This document shows positions 7,063-16,972 of a stretch of DNA of 32,634 nucleotides, in pieces. The stretch comes from Deltaproteobacteria bacterium. Lineage in GTDB: Bacteria > Myxococcota_A > UBA9160 > SMWR01. The notes under the pieces were generated by a model. It was not told the DNA's origin and ran no database searches. It saw only the letters and a list, made by a program, of their open reading frames with translations. Positions within the stretch are counted from its first letter, which is position 1; the number at the start of each line of letters is the position of its first letter. The stretch covers positions 1-32,634 of the forward strand of contig JAFDAW010000015.1 of NCBI GenBank assembly GCA_019313605.1, in the 5' to 3' direction. Made by a program: the position numbers and the translations under genes.

Positions 7063-10000
7063 TCAAAGCTGGCGTAGCCACGACCCGATTGCCTGTCGCA
7101 GCAGCGCGTTGGCGGCCGGCCTCTCGGTTACCCATGCCGTGAGATCCGCTTTTTCCGAAATCTCTTCGGTGCGGTGTTCGGAAGCGTCGCGCGCCAACGC
7201 GATCAGGGCCGTGCGAAGATCGATTCCGGTCTCGTCGATGGCCACCGCTGCCGCTAGAGCCCGCACTTCGTTGCGCCAATCTTCGAAGTCGATTTGCTCG
7301 ATCTGTTCGATGGAATCGTCTTTGAGGTGCTGCCGAAGTCGGCGTCGAAGCCGCCGCTTGATGGCTGTCGAGACCGCGTTGACGACGCGGCCGTCTCCGT
7401 GGGCTCCTTCTAGATCCAACGCAAGGCCCGCGATCAGCACGACCAGATCGCGCAGCTCCTGGGTGGAGACGGGGAGCAGGGCGGATGCAGTCAGGCGGCC
7501 TTCTGCGGCGAGCGCTTCGGCGTGGAAGGCTGCGATGGGGTCGTCGGGCGTTTGACCCACCTGGGGATCCGAGGTGTCGAGCGCCGTCGCGAGTTCGCTT
7601 GCTGACTCGTTTACCATTCTGCGGAGTTTTTCCCAGAGCGGTTTCGAGAGTTCTCCATTTCCGCCGTAGTGCGGCTTGGCGGCAGCATTGTCTCCGACTG
7701 CTTCGCAGTCGCCGGGCGATGCGATGCCGAGTGCGTGCGCGATTCCCGCGCCGGTAGCGGTCGCCTCTCGATTTCCGTGCTCTCGGGCGACGCGAAGGAG
7801 TGTGCGAAGCGAACCTACATGGCAGGGGTTGTCGTTCAGCACCTGCTCGTAATGGGTGAGCGCTTCTTGCCAATCCGCGGGTCGGTGGCTCAAGAATTCG
7901 GCGAGGGAGGCGTGCATCTCGATCCGGTCGGGGTTGAGAATGACTCCCTGGCGGTAGGCGGTGATGGCGCCGTCCGGATCTTCCAGCGGACCCGCGAGCA
8001 GACGACCGAGCTGTTGGAGTACTTCCGAGAGCCCCTCGCGATCGTGGCCGTGGTGTTCGCGATGAAATTCTCTGAGTGCATCCGCGGCAGCCTGCCATTT
8101 GCCGAGCCCTCGCAGCAGGCGAGCCCGGGACAGGGCCGCTTCCACGCAATCCGGGTCCGCACTGGCCGCAGCCCGGAACGCATCGGCGGCCTCTTCTTTT
8201 TCACCCAGCTGATCGAGAACGCGCCCGCGGATGAGCGACAGCACCGGGCTCGACTTGGCGCCGTCCACGCCACTGACGGCCATCGATGCGACCTGCAGCG
8301 CGTCTTCGGCGCGGTTTGACTCCCAGAGGAGTGTCGTCAAAGCCTCCCAGGCTCGAAGCCGGCTCGGATCTGCGTCGAGTACATCGCGGAGGTGGATTTC
8401 GGCGGATTCGTTTCGATCTCCGTCGCGCAGTTCCCACTCGGCCGCGCGAAGCAGTCGCTCTGCGCGTTGGGGGTGCTCGGCTGCGATATCCGCCCAGCGC
8501 ACCAGGCAGGCAATCCCCTCGTCGACGTTCTCTTTCGCCTCCCAGAGTTCGACGAGCGCCCGGTGGGCATCGTCGAGGTGTGAATCTTCTTGCAGTGCGG
8601 TCTCGAGGTTGTCGATTGCCGCCTCGTGCTCGCCGGCTTCCCACTGCGCGCGTCCGATCACCGAGAGTTGAGCCGCGCGATCGGGATTGGACCCCTCGAT
8701 CGCGAGCCGCTTCTCGAGGATTGCCTTCGCGCCCGAGAAGTCGCCTTGTGCGGCGAGTGCTTCTCCGTAACGGGCAAGAATTTCTGGATCTTCAGGCGAT
8801 AGTTCGTACGCCACGGAGAAACAACGCGCGGTGACGTCCGGATGATCGAGTTCTCGAGCTGCTTGTCCACCGGCGACCGCTGCGGCCAGCTGCTGCTCGG
8901 AGGTCAGTCGGTTTGCAGTGGATGCCAGATCAATCGTCTGTGTCGCGGCCGATTCGGCTTCCTCGAACTCTCCGAGTTCGCACGCAAGCCGGGCGAGAAT
9001 CGCGTGAGCGTCGGCGGCTCCCGAGTCCCGGCGAAGCGCATCGCGAATCCGGTCAGCCGCCTGTGCGGTCGAGGAACTCTCGGAAAGTTCTGCGGCTCGA
9101 ATCAATCGCGCGCAGCCCTCGTGATCATCACAGCGTTCGGCCGCGCTGCAAAGTGCGGCTGCCGCACCCATGAGGTCGCCGGTCGCCTCGCGGAGCTGAG
9201 CGGCGGTGTCCCAGGCGGGTCGATGCGTGGGGTCCACTTCGAGTGCGTGATCGATTCGCTCTCGAGCGGCACCCGCGTGACCGAGTCCGTCGAGGGTTTC
9301 CGCGAGCTTCACGTGGTCGGCGCAGCTGGCACCGGATTCTGCGTTGTCGCACCAGAGTTCGAAGGTCTTTGCGAACGCCTCCCGATTGTCCACGCGTTCG
9401 TAGAGGAGTGCGAGTTCATGCAGTGCTGCGGGCGGAAGGCCGCCGATGCTGGCCGCGGTTTCGTAATCGCGTATCGATCGATCGATCTCGTCCGTGTGAT
9501 CACGCGCGAGTTCAGCGGCGCGAATCAATACCTCGAAGCGGCGATCTGGCGCAGCGTCTCCGAGCATTTCGACCTCACTCTCGTAGAGGTCGAGCGCGCC
9601 GCGCCAATCTTCCATCGCTTCGAGCAATTCCTGGAGAGATCGCAGCGATTCGAAATCCTGGGGATCGGCCTCGAGGGCGGCCGCGTACGATCGACTCGCG
9701 CGTGTCGTCGAGTGCAACCGAGTCCAGCAGACGTCGCCAAGCCGGCGCAGCAACGCGGCGCGCCTGGACGCGAGGGTCGGTGCGCCATGCTCGAGTTCGT
9801 GCTCGAGGGTCTGGGCGACTTCGGCCCAACGCCCGAGGCGTTCGAGGTTGCTCCGAAGCGCGCGCAAAGCGGGCGCGCAGAGTGGGTCCTGCTTCAAGAC
9901 TTCTCGATAGGCGGCGATTGCCGCGGCGGGCAGGTGCAGTCGCTCGGCACGCAGGCGGCCGAGTCTGAGCCAGCCTTCCGGGTCGTTCGGTTCGCGTTTC

Positions 10001-13000
10001 AGGTGCGCTGTGAGCCGCAATTCGAGTTCGATCCAGTTGCCTTGAATCTCGAGGAGGCGCAGCAGTGCGTTGTCTTTCGCCTTCGTCGATTCGCCTTGCA
10101 GGTGTTGATGGTCTCCGCTGTCCGCCAATGCGCGGAAGTGGTGGAGAGCGGCATCCGGGCGCCCGAGTTCCCGCTCGTAGACGCGGGCCAATTCCCGGTG
10201 TAGTTCGAGCCGGCGGTCGTCGAATACGGGCGCCTCGGGGTCGAGGGCTTTCAATTCCTCTTCCGCGCAACTCGCCCAGGAACTTGGATCGTGCGAGTTG
10301 CGGAGTGCCGCTCCGAGATCGCGCAGGAGTTCACCGTGCTTCGGTGTGCCCTCTGCCGATTCGGTGATCGCCGTCAGCAGGCGCGCCGCAGCGCGCTTCG
10401 GCTCGGCGAGCGAATCTCCGTAAATGCCGGCGAGTTGCTGCAGCAATGCGATTCGCTCATCACCTGTCGCATTCGCAGCGCAGCGTTCCAGCACTTCGGC
10501 GTGCTCTCGCCGCCGGCCGAGCTTCTCGTACAGAGTGCTGAGGCTGCTCAGGATCTCGGGATCCGCGGGAGAGATGCGCCTCGCGTCTTCGAGTGCACAA
10601 GCCGCGCGACCATCGAGTTCCAGCTTTTTTTCGAAGATGCGCGCGCGCTCCAGATGCAACCTGCACAGTCGCTCCGGTTCGTTGGTCAGGGAGATCTGCG
10701 ATTGCAGGGCGTGAAGAGTTGCCTCGTGTCGACCTGCGAGGCGATGGACGTCGGCAATTCGTTCGACGACCGCGTGATCGTTCGGGCGCTCGGCGCGCAA
10801 ACGCTCCAGCCAGGGAAGGGTTGCGTCGGGTCCGAGGTGCTCCCAGGCGATTGCGACCGCTTCGTCGTAGAGCCCTCCACGTCGAGGCCCCTCTGTCGCG
10901 CTGGCCTGTCGAAATACGCAATCCAGTACGGCTTCCCATTGCGCTCGAGCGGTGAGCAGCGCGCGAAGTTGGTCGAGCGCGCCGGGTTGATCGGGTTCCA
11001 GCATCAATGCTTCGCGAAGGTCGGCGATCGCTTCGTCCGGTCGATCGAGGCTGTTGCCGAGCAGTCGCGCGCGTCGCACGAGCTGACCCGCGCGCGCGGT
11101 CGCAGACTGCGTCCTCGAGAGCTGTGTGTTCAACAGATCGAATAGGACTTCGCCGCTCGCAATGTCTGCGGACTCTTGTTGCAGGGCCTCGGCGATCTCG
11201 AGTGCCTTGTCGAGTGAGTCGGCCTGCTCGGGGTCGATCTGCAGGATGCGCTGAAGATGCGCGAGGGCCTCGTGTCGACGCTCGTGCATTTCGCCTAGTA
11301 GTTGCGCGAGTTCGACGCGAACGGGGATTTCGTCGCGGCCCGCGAGATGCGAAAGCTCGACTTCGAGGAGCCTGACCAGAGGCTCGTTTTCTCCGAGTCG
11401 CCGGTAGATCTCGCGGAGGGCCGCCTGCGCGTCGCAGTCGTCCGGGCGATCCGTGAGTGCATCCCGATAGGCGACCGCGGCTTCCTCGTCCTGATCGATT
11501 TCGCACAGTGCCGCTCCGAGCCGTACGTACCAGGCTGCTCGCTCAGAGGAATCGCTACACGCGTTGGCGGCACTGCGGCAAAGCTCGATCAGGTCCTGAT
11601 TTCTGCCTGCTCGCTGGTAGAGATCTGCGAGGGGCTCGGCGATGATCGGATGCGGGCCGATTTCGGCCAGCGCGGGTACCAGTGCGTCGATCGCTCCCTC
11701 GACGTCGTTGAGCTGGCTCGCCCGCAATCCCGAAATCTGCAGCCGCAGAGAGATGCGCAACGACGATTCTTCGGAATCGCGCTCGGAACTCTGCTCGAGG
11801 GCTTCCAGGCGAGCGACGAGCAGGCGAACGACCCCGTCGATATTGCCCCGGTGTTTGTAGTGATCGATGAGAAAGTCGGCCGCCCTCGAGTGAGTCGAGT
11901 CCAGCTCGAGAACGCGTTCGTAGTGTTCCATCGCGCGGTCGCGTTCGTCGAGCGGATCGACGCACAGCTGGGCGGCGCGCCCGCGAAGCGCGAGTTCGCG
12001 GTCGGGTCCCGGTCCCGTCGCGATCTCCGCCTCCAGTGCCGAAACGATGTCTTCGAACCGCTCCTCTTCGAGGTACAGCTCCGCGAGCATCTGCCAGAGG
12101 TCTGCTCGCTCGGGTGCGATCGTCGTCGCAACCTCGAGGTGGTCGATCGCGCGCGGTGCGTTTCGCAGCCGGTCGCGGTAGAGCTTTCCGAGTCGTTCGA
12201 CGGTTGCGAGGTCTGCTTCGGTGGGCTCTTCCGCGAGTGATGCTTCGAGGTGCGTGCGCAAACCATCCCAGTCTTCCGTCCGCTCGAGCAGGATGGTGAG
12301 GCGATCCGAAGCTTTGCGGCGGAACGTCGGGTCGATCCCCGACTCTCCCAGGTGTCGATAGACTTCGATGGCTTCCTCGGCGCGATCGAGGCTCTCTTCG
12401 AGCAGCACCGCGCGTTCGAAACCGCAGCGATCGCGGATGGAGGTGTCCGAAGTGGATTCCATCTGTTCGCCGAGAAACTGGGCGAGGCCAGCCGGATCTC
12501 CCGCAGCCCGGAGGGCCTGTTCGAGCCCGACGCGGGCGGGCTCGGAGTCGGGATCGACGTCGTAGACCGACCGGTAGGCGCTTGCGGCTTCTGAAAAGCG
12601 GTCGAGGTTTTCGAGCAGAACGTCCGCTCGTCGAAGCTGAAGGACCCGGGCGTCCGGCGCGTAGGGGTCGAGCCCCGCGACGCGCTCTTCCAGGTGGCTC
12701 GCGAGCGCCTCAAACATCCCCGCGCGCTCGAGCAAGATCTCGAGGCGCGCGTGGACATCGCGCGGGGCATCGGGCTCGCCTGTGAGTTTGCGCAGCACCT
12801 CGATCGCGCCGCGCAGATCCCCCAGGCGATCGGCGAGCAGGGACGAGAGTTCATCGAGCTTCGCGCAGCGCTGCGGCCCGGGAAGCAGGTCCGCGAGGCG
12901 ACGCTGCGCGACCGCGAGTTCCTCCAGGCGCCCCGCGTTCCAGAGTTCGGCCGAGAGCGCTTCGAGCGTGTGTTCGTCGTCGGGTTCCGACTCGACCGCG

Positions 13001-14964
13001 ACCTGATAGGCGGCGATGGACTCATCGGGTCGCCCGTTGTCGGCGTGCAAGCCGCCGAGCCGTCGATGAACCTCGGCCTTCTCTTCGGCGGGCACGAGTT
13101 CGGCGAGGCGTTCGAGATCCGCGACGAGCGGAGCGTCCTGTCCGAGTTGCTCGCGCAGACGCGCTGAAGTCGCGAAAGCCTGGCGATCGCCCGGACTGAC
13201 TTCCACCCACCGGTCAACCCAGCGCAGTGCCGCTTCGGGCTCACCGCGCGCTTCCAGCCGGGGCACCAGCTCGCCCACGAGAAACGCGACGCGCTCTTCG
13301 TTGAGCGCGATCGCGGCTTCCGCCTCGTAGGCGCGGATCACCGTATCTTCGTCACCGGTTGAGGTTGCCAGATGTTGCAGGCCGCGTAGGGCGGTTACGG
13401 AATCCGGCTCCATGGCGAGCACCGATTCCAACACCTGCGTGGCCTGTTCCGGCGCATCGAAGTGTTCGTTCAGCAGGAGAGCGAGAGAGCAGAGGTAGCG
13501 GGTTCGCTCGTCGGGTAGCGCGTGGCCTCCCGCGTGCTCGAGAAACGATCGCAGGGAGGCCCAGTCCTCGGTCTTGCGAAACAGGCGCTCCAGCGCCGAT
13601 GCCACGCCGGGAGCCGCGGGATCCGCTTCGAATGCGCGTCGGTAGGCGCTGCAGGCGGCATCGACATCGTCGAGATGCCCCTCCCAAAGAGAGCCCAGAT
13701 CGGAGAGCACCATCGCACGGGACGCCTCGTCCATGCTCGGTGTCGATGCGCGCTGTTCGAGAACTTCCACGAGTTCTTCGTCCCGGCCGAGCCGGGTGAG
13801 GATTTCGCTGAACGCTTCTCCAACGAGATCATTGTCGGGGTCGAACTCGAACGCGAGCGCGAGATTTTGATAGGCGCGGTCCGAATCGCCGAGGTCTGAG
13901 TAGAGGGTCGAGAGTTCGAGTAACACCGAGACGGGCGTCGGCCCGCGACTCATATCCGCGATTCGTTCGAGGTGTTGGATGAGAGCCTCGTCATCGCCGT
14001 TGTCCCGCGCGAGATCCGCGAGAGCCGCGACGATCTTGCGGTTGTTGGGGTCGAGTGACGTCGCCCGGTCGAGCCACAGCTGTGCGGCACTCGGATTGGA
14101 CGAGCGCTTCCAGTGGATTTCACCCGTCTCCATCGCGATGCGAGCCTTGCCCTCGGCTTCTGGCGTCAATTCGAACCGGCGCTCCTGCAGATCCACCAGC
14201 AGGGTCCAGTTCTCATCGGCCTCGGCCTGGTCGGCGACCGCTTCGAGCGCCGCGAGATTGTTGGGATCGTCCGTCAGTGCGCGCCGGTAGAGTTCGGCTG
14301 CGAGAGCGACGTCTTTCAACGAGTCTTCGGCGAGGCGCGCGCGGGCCACCAGTGCGATGGCGCGGGCGGGTCCGCGAAGCAACTCGATGACCCGATCCCA
14401 TGCGTCCGCCGCGCGGGCCATCTGGCCGGCCGCTGCGAATACCCGAGCCGTTCCCTCGAGTGCGTCGATCTGGGTGGGGTGTTCGTCGAGTGCCCGCTTG
14501 AACAGCGTGACCGCCTGGCCGCGATCGCCGAGTTGTTCCATCCAGATCGTACCCATCTCGGCCAACAGGGTGGCCCGCTCATCGGGGCGCATCGTCAGCC
14601 CCGCCTCGACCTCGCCGATCTGGACCGCGACGTCCCACTGATGCTGGCCCGCGTGCAGTTTTCGCAGCCGCGTCAGTGCTGGACGGTATTGCGAGTCGAG
14701 CTGCAGCGCCTCGCGATAGCAGGCGATCGCGCTTTCGGGGTCGCCGAGGCGCTCGTGGTGGACCTGTCCGATCCGGCAGTGGATCGCAGCCTGTTCGCGC
14801 GGTTGGTCGACGACGTTGTCGGCGCTGAGGCGGCGCTCGTAGACCTCGATGACGCCCGCCCAGTCACCCGCGAGGAACAGCTCTTCCTCCAGCGACTGGA
14901 AGGCCTGCGCGTCGTTCGGATCGGCGAGAAACCGCTCACGCTGGCGATCGAGCAGGGGCGTCAA
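7063..14964 (-). CDS. Giant TPR-repeat protein, 2,633 aa
   Basis: Very large, apparently soluble scaffold. Nearly all of residues 1-2430 is a run of TPR-type helix pairs, seen as repeated blocks such as AIACYREALQLDSQYRPALT, ELYRRALTDDPNNLAAL and AYRRAFEADPAAPGVA with the usual A-Y-x-x-A-L-x-x-D-P pattern. At normal TPR spacing this would be on the order of 60 repeats (arithmetic, not a count). The last 200 residues are different: a Trp-containing region, an arginine-rich helix (IKRRLRRRLRQHL) and a helical end that I do not recognise. No signal peptide or membrane segment is seen. The start is TTG, chosen because AGGAGAAC lies just upstream. It is followed at 43 nt by the PilZ gene, suggesting shared function. 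Such TPR arrays normally assemble other proteins; the specific role is unknown. Confidence 0.88.
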   Translation of the reverse strand: MTPLLDRQRERFLADPNDAQAFQSLEEELFLAGDWAGVIEVYERRLSADNVVDQPREQAAIHCRIGQVHHERLGDPESAIACYREALQLDSQYRPALTRLRKLHAGQHQWDVAVQIGEVEAGLTMRPDERATLLAEMGTIWMEQLGDRGQAVTLFKRALDEHPTQIDALEGTARVFAAAGQMARAADAWDRVIELLRGPARAIALVARARLAEDSLKDVALAAELYRRALTDDPNNLAALEAVADQAEADENWTLLVDLQERRFELTPEAEGKARIAMETGEIHWKRSSNPSAAQLWLDRATSLDPNNRKIVAALADLARDNGDDEALIQHLERIADMSRGPTPVSVLLELSTLYSDLGDSDRAYQNLALAFEFDPDNDLVGEAFSEILTRLGRDEELVEVLEQRASTPSMDEASRAMVLSDLGSLWEGHLDDVDAACSAYRRAFEADPAAPGVASALERLFRKTEDWASLRSFLEHAGGHALPDERTRYLCSLALLLNEHFDAPEQATQVLESVLAMEPDSVTALRGLQHLATSTGDEDTVIRAYEAEAAIALNEERVAFLVGELVPRLEARGEPEAALRWVDRWVEVSPGDRQAFATSARLREQLGQDAPLVADLERLAELVPAEEKAEVHRRLGGLHADNGRPDESIAAYQVAVESEPDDEHTLEALSAELWNAGRLEELAVAQRRLADLLPGPQRCAKLDELSSLLADRLGDLRGAIEVLRKLTGEPDAPRDVHARLEILLERAGMFEALASHLEERVAGLDPYAPDARVLQLRRADVLLENLDRFSEAASAYRSVYDVDPDSEPARVGLEQALRAAGDPAGLAQFLGEQMESTSDTSIRDRCGFERAVLLEESLDRAEEAIEVYRHLGESGIDPTFRRKASDRLTILLERTEDWDGLRTHLEASLAEEPTEADLATVERLGKLYRDRLRNAPRAIDHLEVATTIAPERADLWQMLAELYLEEERFEDIVSALEAEIATGPGPDRELALRGRAAQLCVDPLDERDRAMEHYERVLELDSTHSRAADFLIDHYKHRGNIDGVVRLLVARLEALEQSSERDSEESSLRISLRLQISGLRASQLNDVEGAIDALVPALAEIGPHPIIAEPLADLYQRAGRNQDLIELCRSAANACSDSSERAAWYVRLGAALCEIDQDEEAAVAYRDALTDRPDDCDAQAALREIYRRLGENEPLVRLLEVELSHLAGRDEIPVRVELAQLLGEMHERRHEALAHLQRILQIDPEQADSLDKALEIAEALQQESADIASGEVLFDLLNTQLSRTQSATARAGQLVRRARLLGNSLDRPDEAIADLREALMLEPDQPGALDQLRALLTARAQWEAVLDCVFRQASATEGPRRGGLYDEAVAIAWEHLGPDATLPWLERLRAERPNDHAVVERIADVHRLAGRHEATLHALQSQISLTNEPERLCRLHLERARIFEKKLELDGRAACALEDARRISPADPEILSSLSTLYEKLGRRREHAEVLERCAANATGDERIALLQQLAGIYGDSLAEPKRAAARLLTAITESAEGTPKHGELLRDLGAALRNSHDPSSWASCAEEELKALDPEAPVFDDRRLELHRELARVYERELGRPDAALHHFRALADSGDHQHLQGESTKAKDNALLRLLEIQGNWIELELRLTAHLKREPNDPEGWLRLGRLRAERLHLPAAAIAAYREVLKQDPLCAPALRALRSNLERLGRWAEVAQTLEHELEHGAPTLASRRAALLRRLGDVCWTRLHSTTRASRSYAAALEADPQDFESLRSLQELLEAMEDWRGALDLYESEVEMLGDAAPDRRFEVLIRAAELARDHTDEIDRSIRDYETAASIGGLPPAALHELALLYERVDNREAFAKTFELWCDNAESGASCADHVKLAETLDGLGHAGAARERIDHALEVDPTHRPAWDTAAQLREATGDLMGAAAALCSAAERCDDHEGCARLIRAAELSESSSTAQAADRIRDALRRDSGAADAHAILARLACELGEFEEAESAATQTIDLASTANRLTSEQQLAAAVAGGQAARELDHPDVTARCFSVAYELSPEDPEILARYGEALAAQGDFSGAKAILEKRLAIEGSNPDRAAQLSVIGRAQWEAGEHEAAIDNLETALQEDSHLDDAHRALVELWEAKENVDEGIACLVRWADIAAEHPQRAERLLRAAEWELRDGDRNESAEIHLRDVLDADPSRLRAWEALTTLLWESNRAEDALQVASMAVSGVDGAKSSPVLSLIRGRVLDQLGEKEEAADAFRAAASADPDCVEAALSRARLLRGLGKWQAAADALREFHREHHGHDREGLSEVLQQLGRLLAGPLEDPDGAITAYRQGVILNPDRIEMHASLAEFLSHRPADWQEALTHYEQVLNDNPCHVGSLRTLLRVAREHGNREATATGAGIAHALGIASPGDCEAVGDNAAAKPHYGGNGELSKPLWEKLRRMVNESASELATALDTSDPQVGQTPDDPIAAFHAEALAAEGRLTASALLPVSTQELRDLVVLIAGLALDLEGAHGDGRVVNAVSTAIKRRLRRRLRQHLKDDSIEQIEQIDFEDWRNEVRALAAAVAIDETGIDLRTALIALARDASEHRTEEISEKADLTAWVTERPAANALLRQAIGSWLRQL

Positions 14965-15215
14965 AAGTTCTCCTAGAACATCCGCGGGTAAGATTCCCCG
15001 CTTTCATCGACCGTCGGGTCTGCGATCTTGATGAAAAACGCTTGCGGCCCATCTCTAATTTTATTAGATTTTTCGATACCTTAGAGACCCTCGACGCAGC
15101 TCCGGGCAAATGCGAAACGGGCCCGAGTCCGTTTTCGGGCGCCCAGGCTACGCGTTGGGCGGCGGTGGGGACCGAGCGTCGCGCCCTCAGGCGCGATTTG
15201 GAGCGAGTGAGGTCG
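14965..15215. other. Divergent promoter region between giant TPR gene and pyrK
   Basis: A 251-bp gap between divergent genes, noticeably AT-richer around 15050-15080 than its surroundings, which fits promoters in both directions. TTGCGG (15042-15047) followed after 17 nt by TAGATT is a possible but weak promoter towards pyrK. An open frame continuous with pyrK from a TTG at 15042 exists, but its amino-acid content does not resemble PyrK and I treat it as non-coding. Confidence 0.35.
15054..15068. promoter_or_regulatory. AT-rich 6-bp palindrome, possible operator
   Basis: TCTAAT (15054-15059) and ATTAGA (15063-15068) form a perfect inverted repeat with a 3-nt centre, lying in the AT-rich patch between the divergent TPR and pyrK genes. 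The position fits an operator that could serve either promoter. It could also be chance in an AT-rich patch. Confidence 0.25.
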
Positions 15216-16043
15216 ATGGCTGAAGCGATCTGGGAAGTCAGCAGCGAGGGAGCTGTCCCGATTCGAGCCGAGGCCGAAGTCCTTCGGAATGTCAGTGAGG
15301 GCCCCTCGAGTTGGCGCCTGGTCCTGCGGGTGCCGAGCTGGCCGGGCTTTCGGCCGGGCCAATTCGCGATGCTGTCGGCCGGAGCCCAGCAGGCCGTGCG
15401 CCGGACCGACCCGCTGCTGCCGCGACCGATGGCCGTCTACCGGGCCGAGGCCGGCGCGGAAGGGTTCGATGTCGAGATCCTCTACAAAATCGCGGGGCGA
15501 GGCACGGCGCTGCGCGTGGCAATCGTGGGGCCGCTGGGAAAGGCGTTTCCCCCGCCGCGATCGGGCGAGCGCGTGATCATCGTCGCGGGTGGGACCGGGA
15601 TCGCTTCGGTCTACGAGCTGGCGGCTCGATTGGCCGGTGCGCACCCCGTCGAGATTTTGTTCGGCGCGCGGACGGCGAGCGACCTGATGGCGCTCGAAGA
15701 CTTCGAGGCTTTAAAAATCCCGCTTCAGGTGGCGACCGAAGATGGCAGCGCCGGGGTGCGAGGGCTCGTCACCGACCTGCTCGAAACCGCGCTCGAAGCT
15801 CCGACACCGGGCTCGGGACGCCGCGTCTATGTCTGTGGCCCGACGGCGATGATGCGGCGCTGCGCGGAAATCGCATCCGAAAACGAAGCGCCCTGCATTG
15901 CGGCACTCGAGAACGCAATGGCCTGTGGGTTCGGTGTTTGCCTCGGCTGTGCGGCCCCTCTGCGCGAAGGAGGGTACGCGCTTGTGTGTCGAGATGGCCC
16001 GGCGTTCGACGCCGCGTTGATCGACTGGGAGCGGCTTCCGTGA
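15216..16043 (+). CDS. pyrK: Dihydroorotate dehydrogenase B electron-transfer subunit PyrK, 275 aa
   Basis: Flavin- and iron-sulfur-containing subunit that passes electrons from the class 1B dihydroorotate dehydrogenase to NAD+. The N-terminal FAD-binding barrel shows RPMAVYRA, followed by GPLGKAFP and the nucleotide-binding VAGGTGIAS. The C-terminal [2Fe-2S] site has the family spacing C237-x4-C242-x2-C245-x12-C258 within MACGFGVCLGC and ALVC. The ATG at 15216 (after GAGTGAGG) gives normal family length; the open frame continues upstream to 15042, but that part lacks family similarity. The stop overlaps the pyrD GTG start by 4 nt, so the two subunits are coupled. Confidence 0.93.
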   Translation: MAEAIWEVSSEGAVPIRAEAEVLRNVSEGPSSWRLVLRVPSWPGFRPGQFAMLSAGAQQAVRRTDPLLPRPMAVYRAEAGAEGFDVEILYKIAGRGTALRVAIVGPLGKAFPPPRSGERVIIVAGGTGIASVYELAARLAGAHPVEILFGARTASDLMALEDFEALKIPLQVATEDGSAGVRGLVTDLLETALEAPTPGSGRRVYVCGPTAMMRRCAEIASENEAPCIAALENAMACGFGVCLGCAAPLREGGYALVCRDGPAFDAALIDWERLP

Positions 16044-16972
16044 AGGAATCGCAGGCTGTCGACACGACGGTGGACCTGGGCGGGATTTCGCTGCGAAACC
16101 CCGTTCTGACCGCTTCCGGGACGTTCGGGTACGGAACCGAATTTGCCCCCTTCCTCGACCTGCGCCGGATCGGAGGCTTCGTGGCGAAGAGCCTTACGCT
16201 CGAGCCGAGAGTCGGGAATCCACCGCCGCGCATCGCAGAGGCACCGTCGGGGATGCTCAACGCCATCAGCCTGGAAAACGTCGGAGTCGAGGCGTTCATC
16301 GGCGAAAAGCTTCCCGCGATCCCAGAAGGTGTCACGGTCATCGCCAGCGCGTTCGAGACCGACATCGACCGTTACGCCGAGGTGTGTAAGAGGCTCACGG
16401 GAGTTCCGCGAATTGCCGGCCTCGAGATCAACGCGTCGTGTCCGCACGTGAAAAGCGGGGGAATCGAATTTGGCCAGGACCCGGCCGTCCTCGGCCAACT
16501 CGTGCGGGCCACGCGCCAGGCGACGAGCCTGCCGCTGCTGGTGAAGCTCTCACCCAACGTGACCCACATCGCTGAGATGGCCCGGGTTTGCGAGGGGGAG
16601 GGGGCCAGCGGGATCTCGTTGATCAACGCCGTGCAGGCCCTCGAGGTGGACCCGGAGACGCGCAGGCCATTGCTCGCGAACGGACTCGGGGGCCTCTCCG
16701 GCCCGGCGATCCGGCCGATCGCATTGCGGATGGTGTGGCAGGCCTCCCAAGCCGTGTCGATTCCGATCTGCGGAATTGGTGGGATCATATCCGCCGCCGA
16801 TGCGGTGAAATTCCTGCTCTGCGGCGCGACGGCGGTCCAGGTGGGCACCAGCAACTACCTGCAGCCCTCGATTGCGGCGGACGTGGCGGATGGGCTCGTC
16901 GAATACGCGAAGCGCCATGGGATCCCGCGAATCCGGGATCTGGTGGGTGAACTGGAGTTCCCCAGTCGCTAA
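16040..16972 (+). CDS. pyrD: Dihydroorotate dehydrogenase class 1B catalytic subunit PyrD, 310 aa
   Basis: FMN enzyme oxidising dihydroorotate to orotate, the fourth step of pyrimidine synthesis, in the cytoplasm with PyrK. Recognisable segments are TASGTFGYG, KSLTLEPRVGNPPPRI, NAISLENVGV, EINASCPHVKSGG with Cys134 as the catalytic base typical of class 1B (class 2 enzymes use Ser), VKLSPNV, NGLGGLSGPAI, the phosphate-binding GIGGI and ATAVQVGTSNY. The frame is open well upstream through pyrK, but the GTG at 16040, overlapping the pyrK stop, gives the family's normal N-terminus. The presence of both subunits implies NAD+-linked, quinone-independent pyrimidine synthesis. Confidence 0.95.
   Translation: MKESQAVDTTVDLGGISLRNPVLTASGTFGYGTEFAPFLDLRRIGGFVAKSLTLEPRVGNPPPRIAEAPSGMLNAISLENVGVEAFIGEKLPAIPEGVTVIASAFETDIDRYAEVCKRLTGVPRIAGLEINASCPHVKSGGIEFGQDPAVLGQLVRATRQATSLPLLVKLSPNVTHIAEMARVCEGEGASGISLINAVQALEVDPETRRPLLANGLGGLSGPAIRPIALRMVWQASQAVSIPICGIGGIISAADAVKFLLCGATAVQVGTSNYLQPSIAADVADGLVEYAKRHGIPRIRDLVGELEFPSR

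Noticed and set aside
8842..10203. 453-codon plus-strand frame inside the giant TPR gene (also 11302-12240 and 14113-14976)
   Set aside because: The minus strand encodes continuous TPR repeats through all these regions, and the plus-strand products have no recognisable features.
15042..15215. N-terminal extension of PyrK from a TTG
   Set aside because: It has no family similarity, includes the AT-rich promoter-like patch, and the ATG at 15216 gives normal length.
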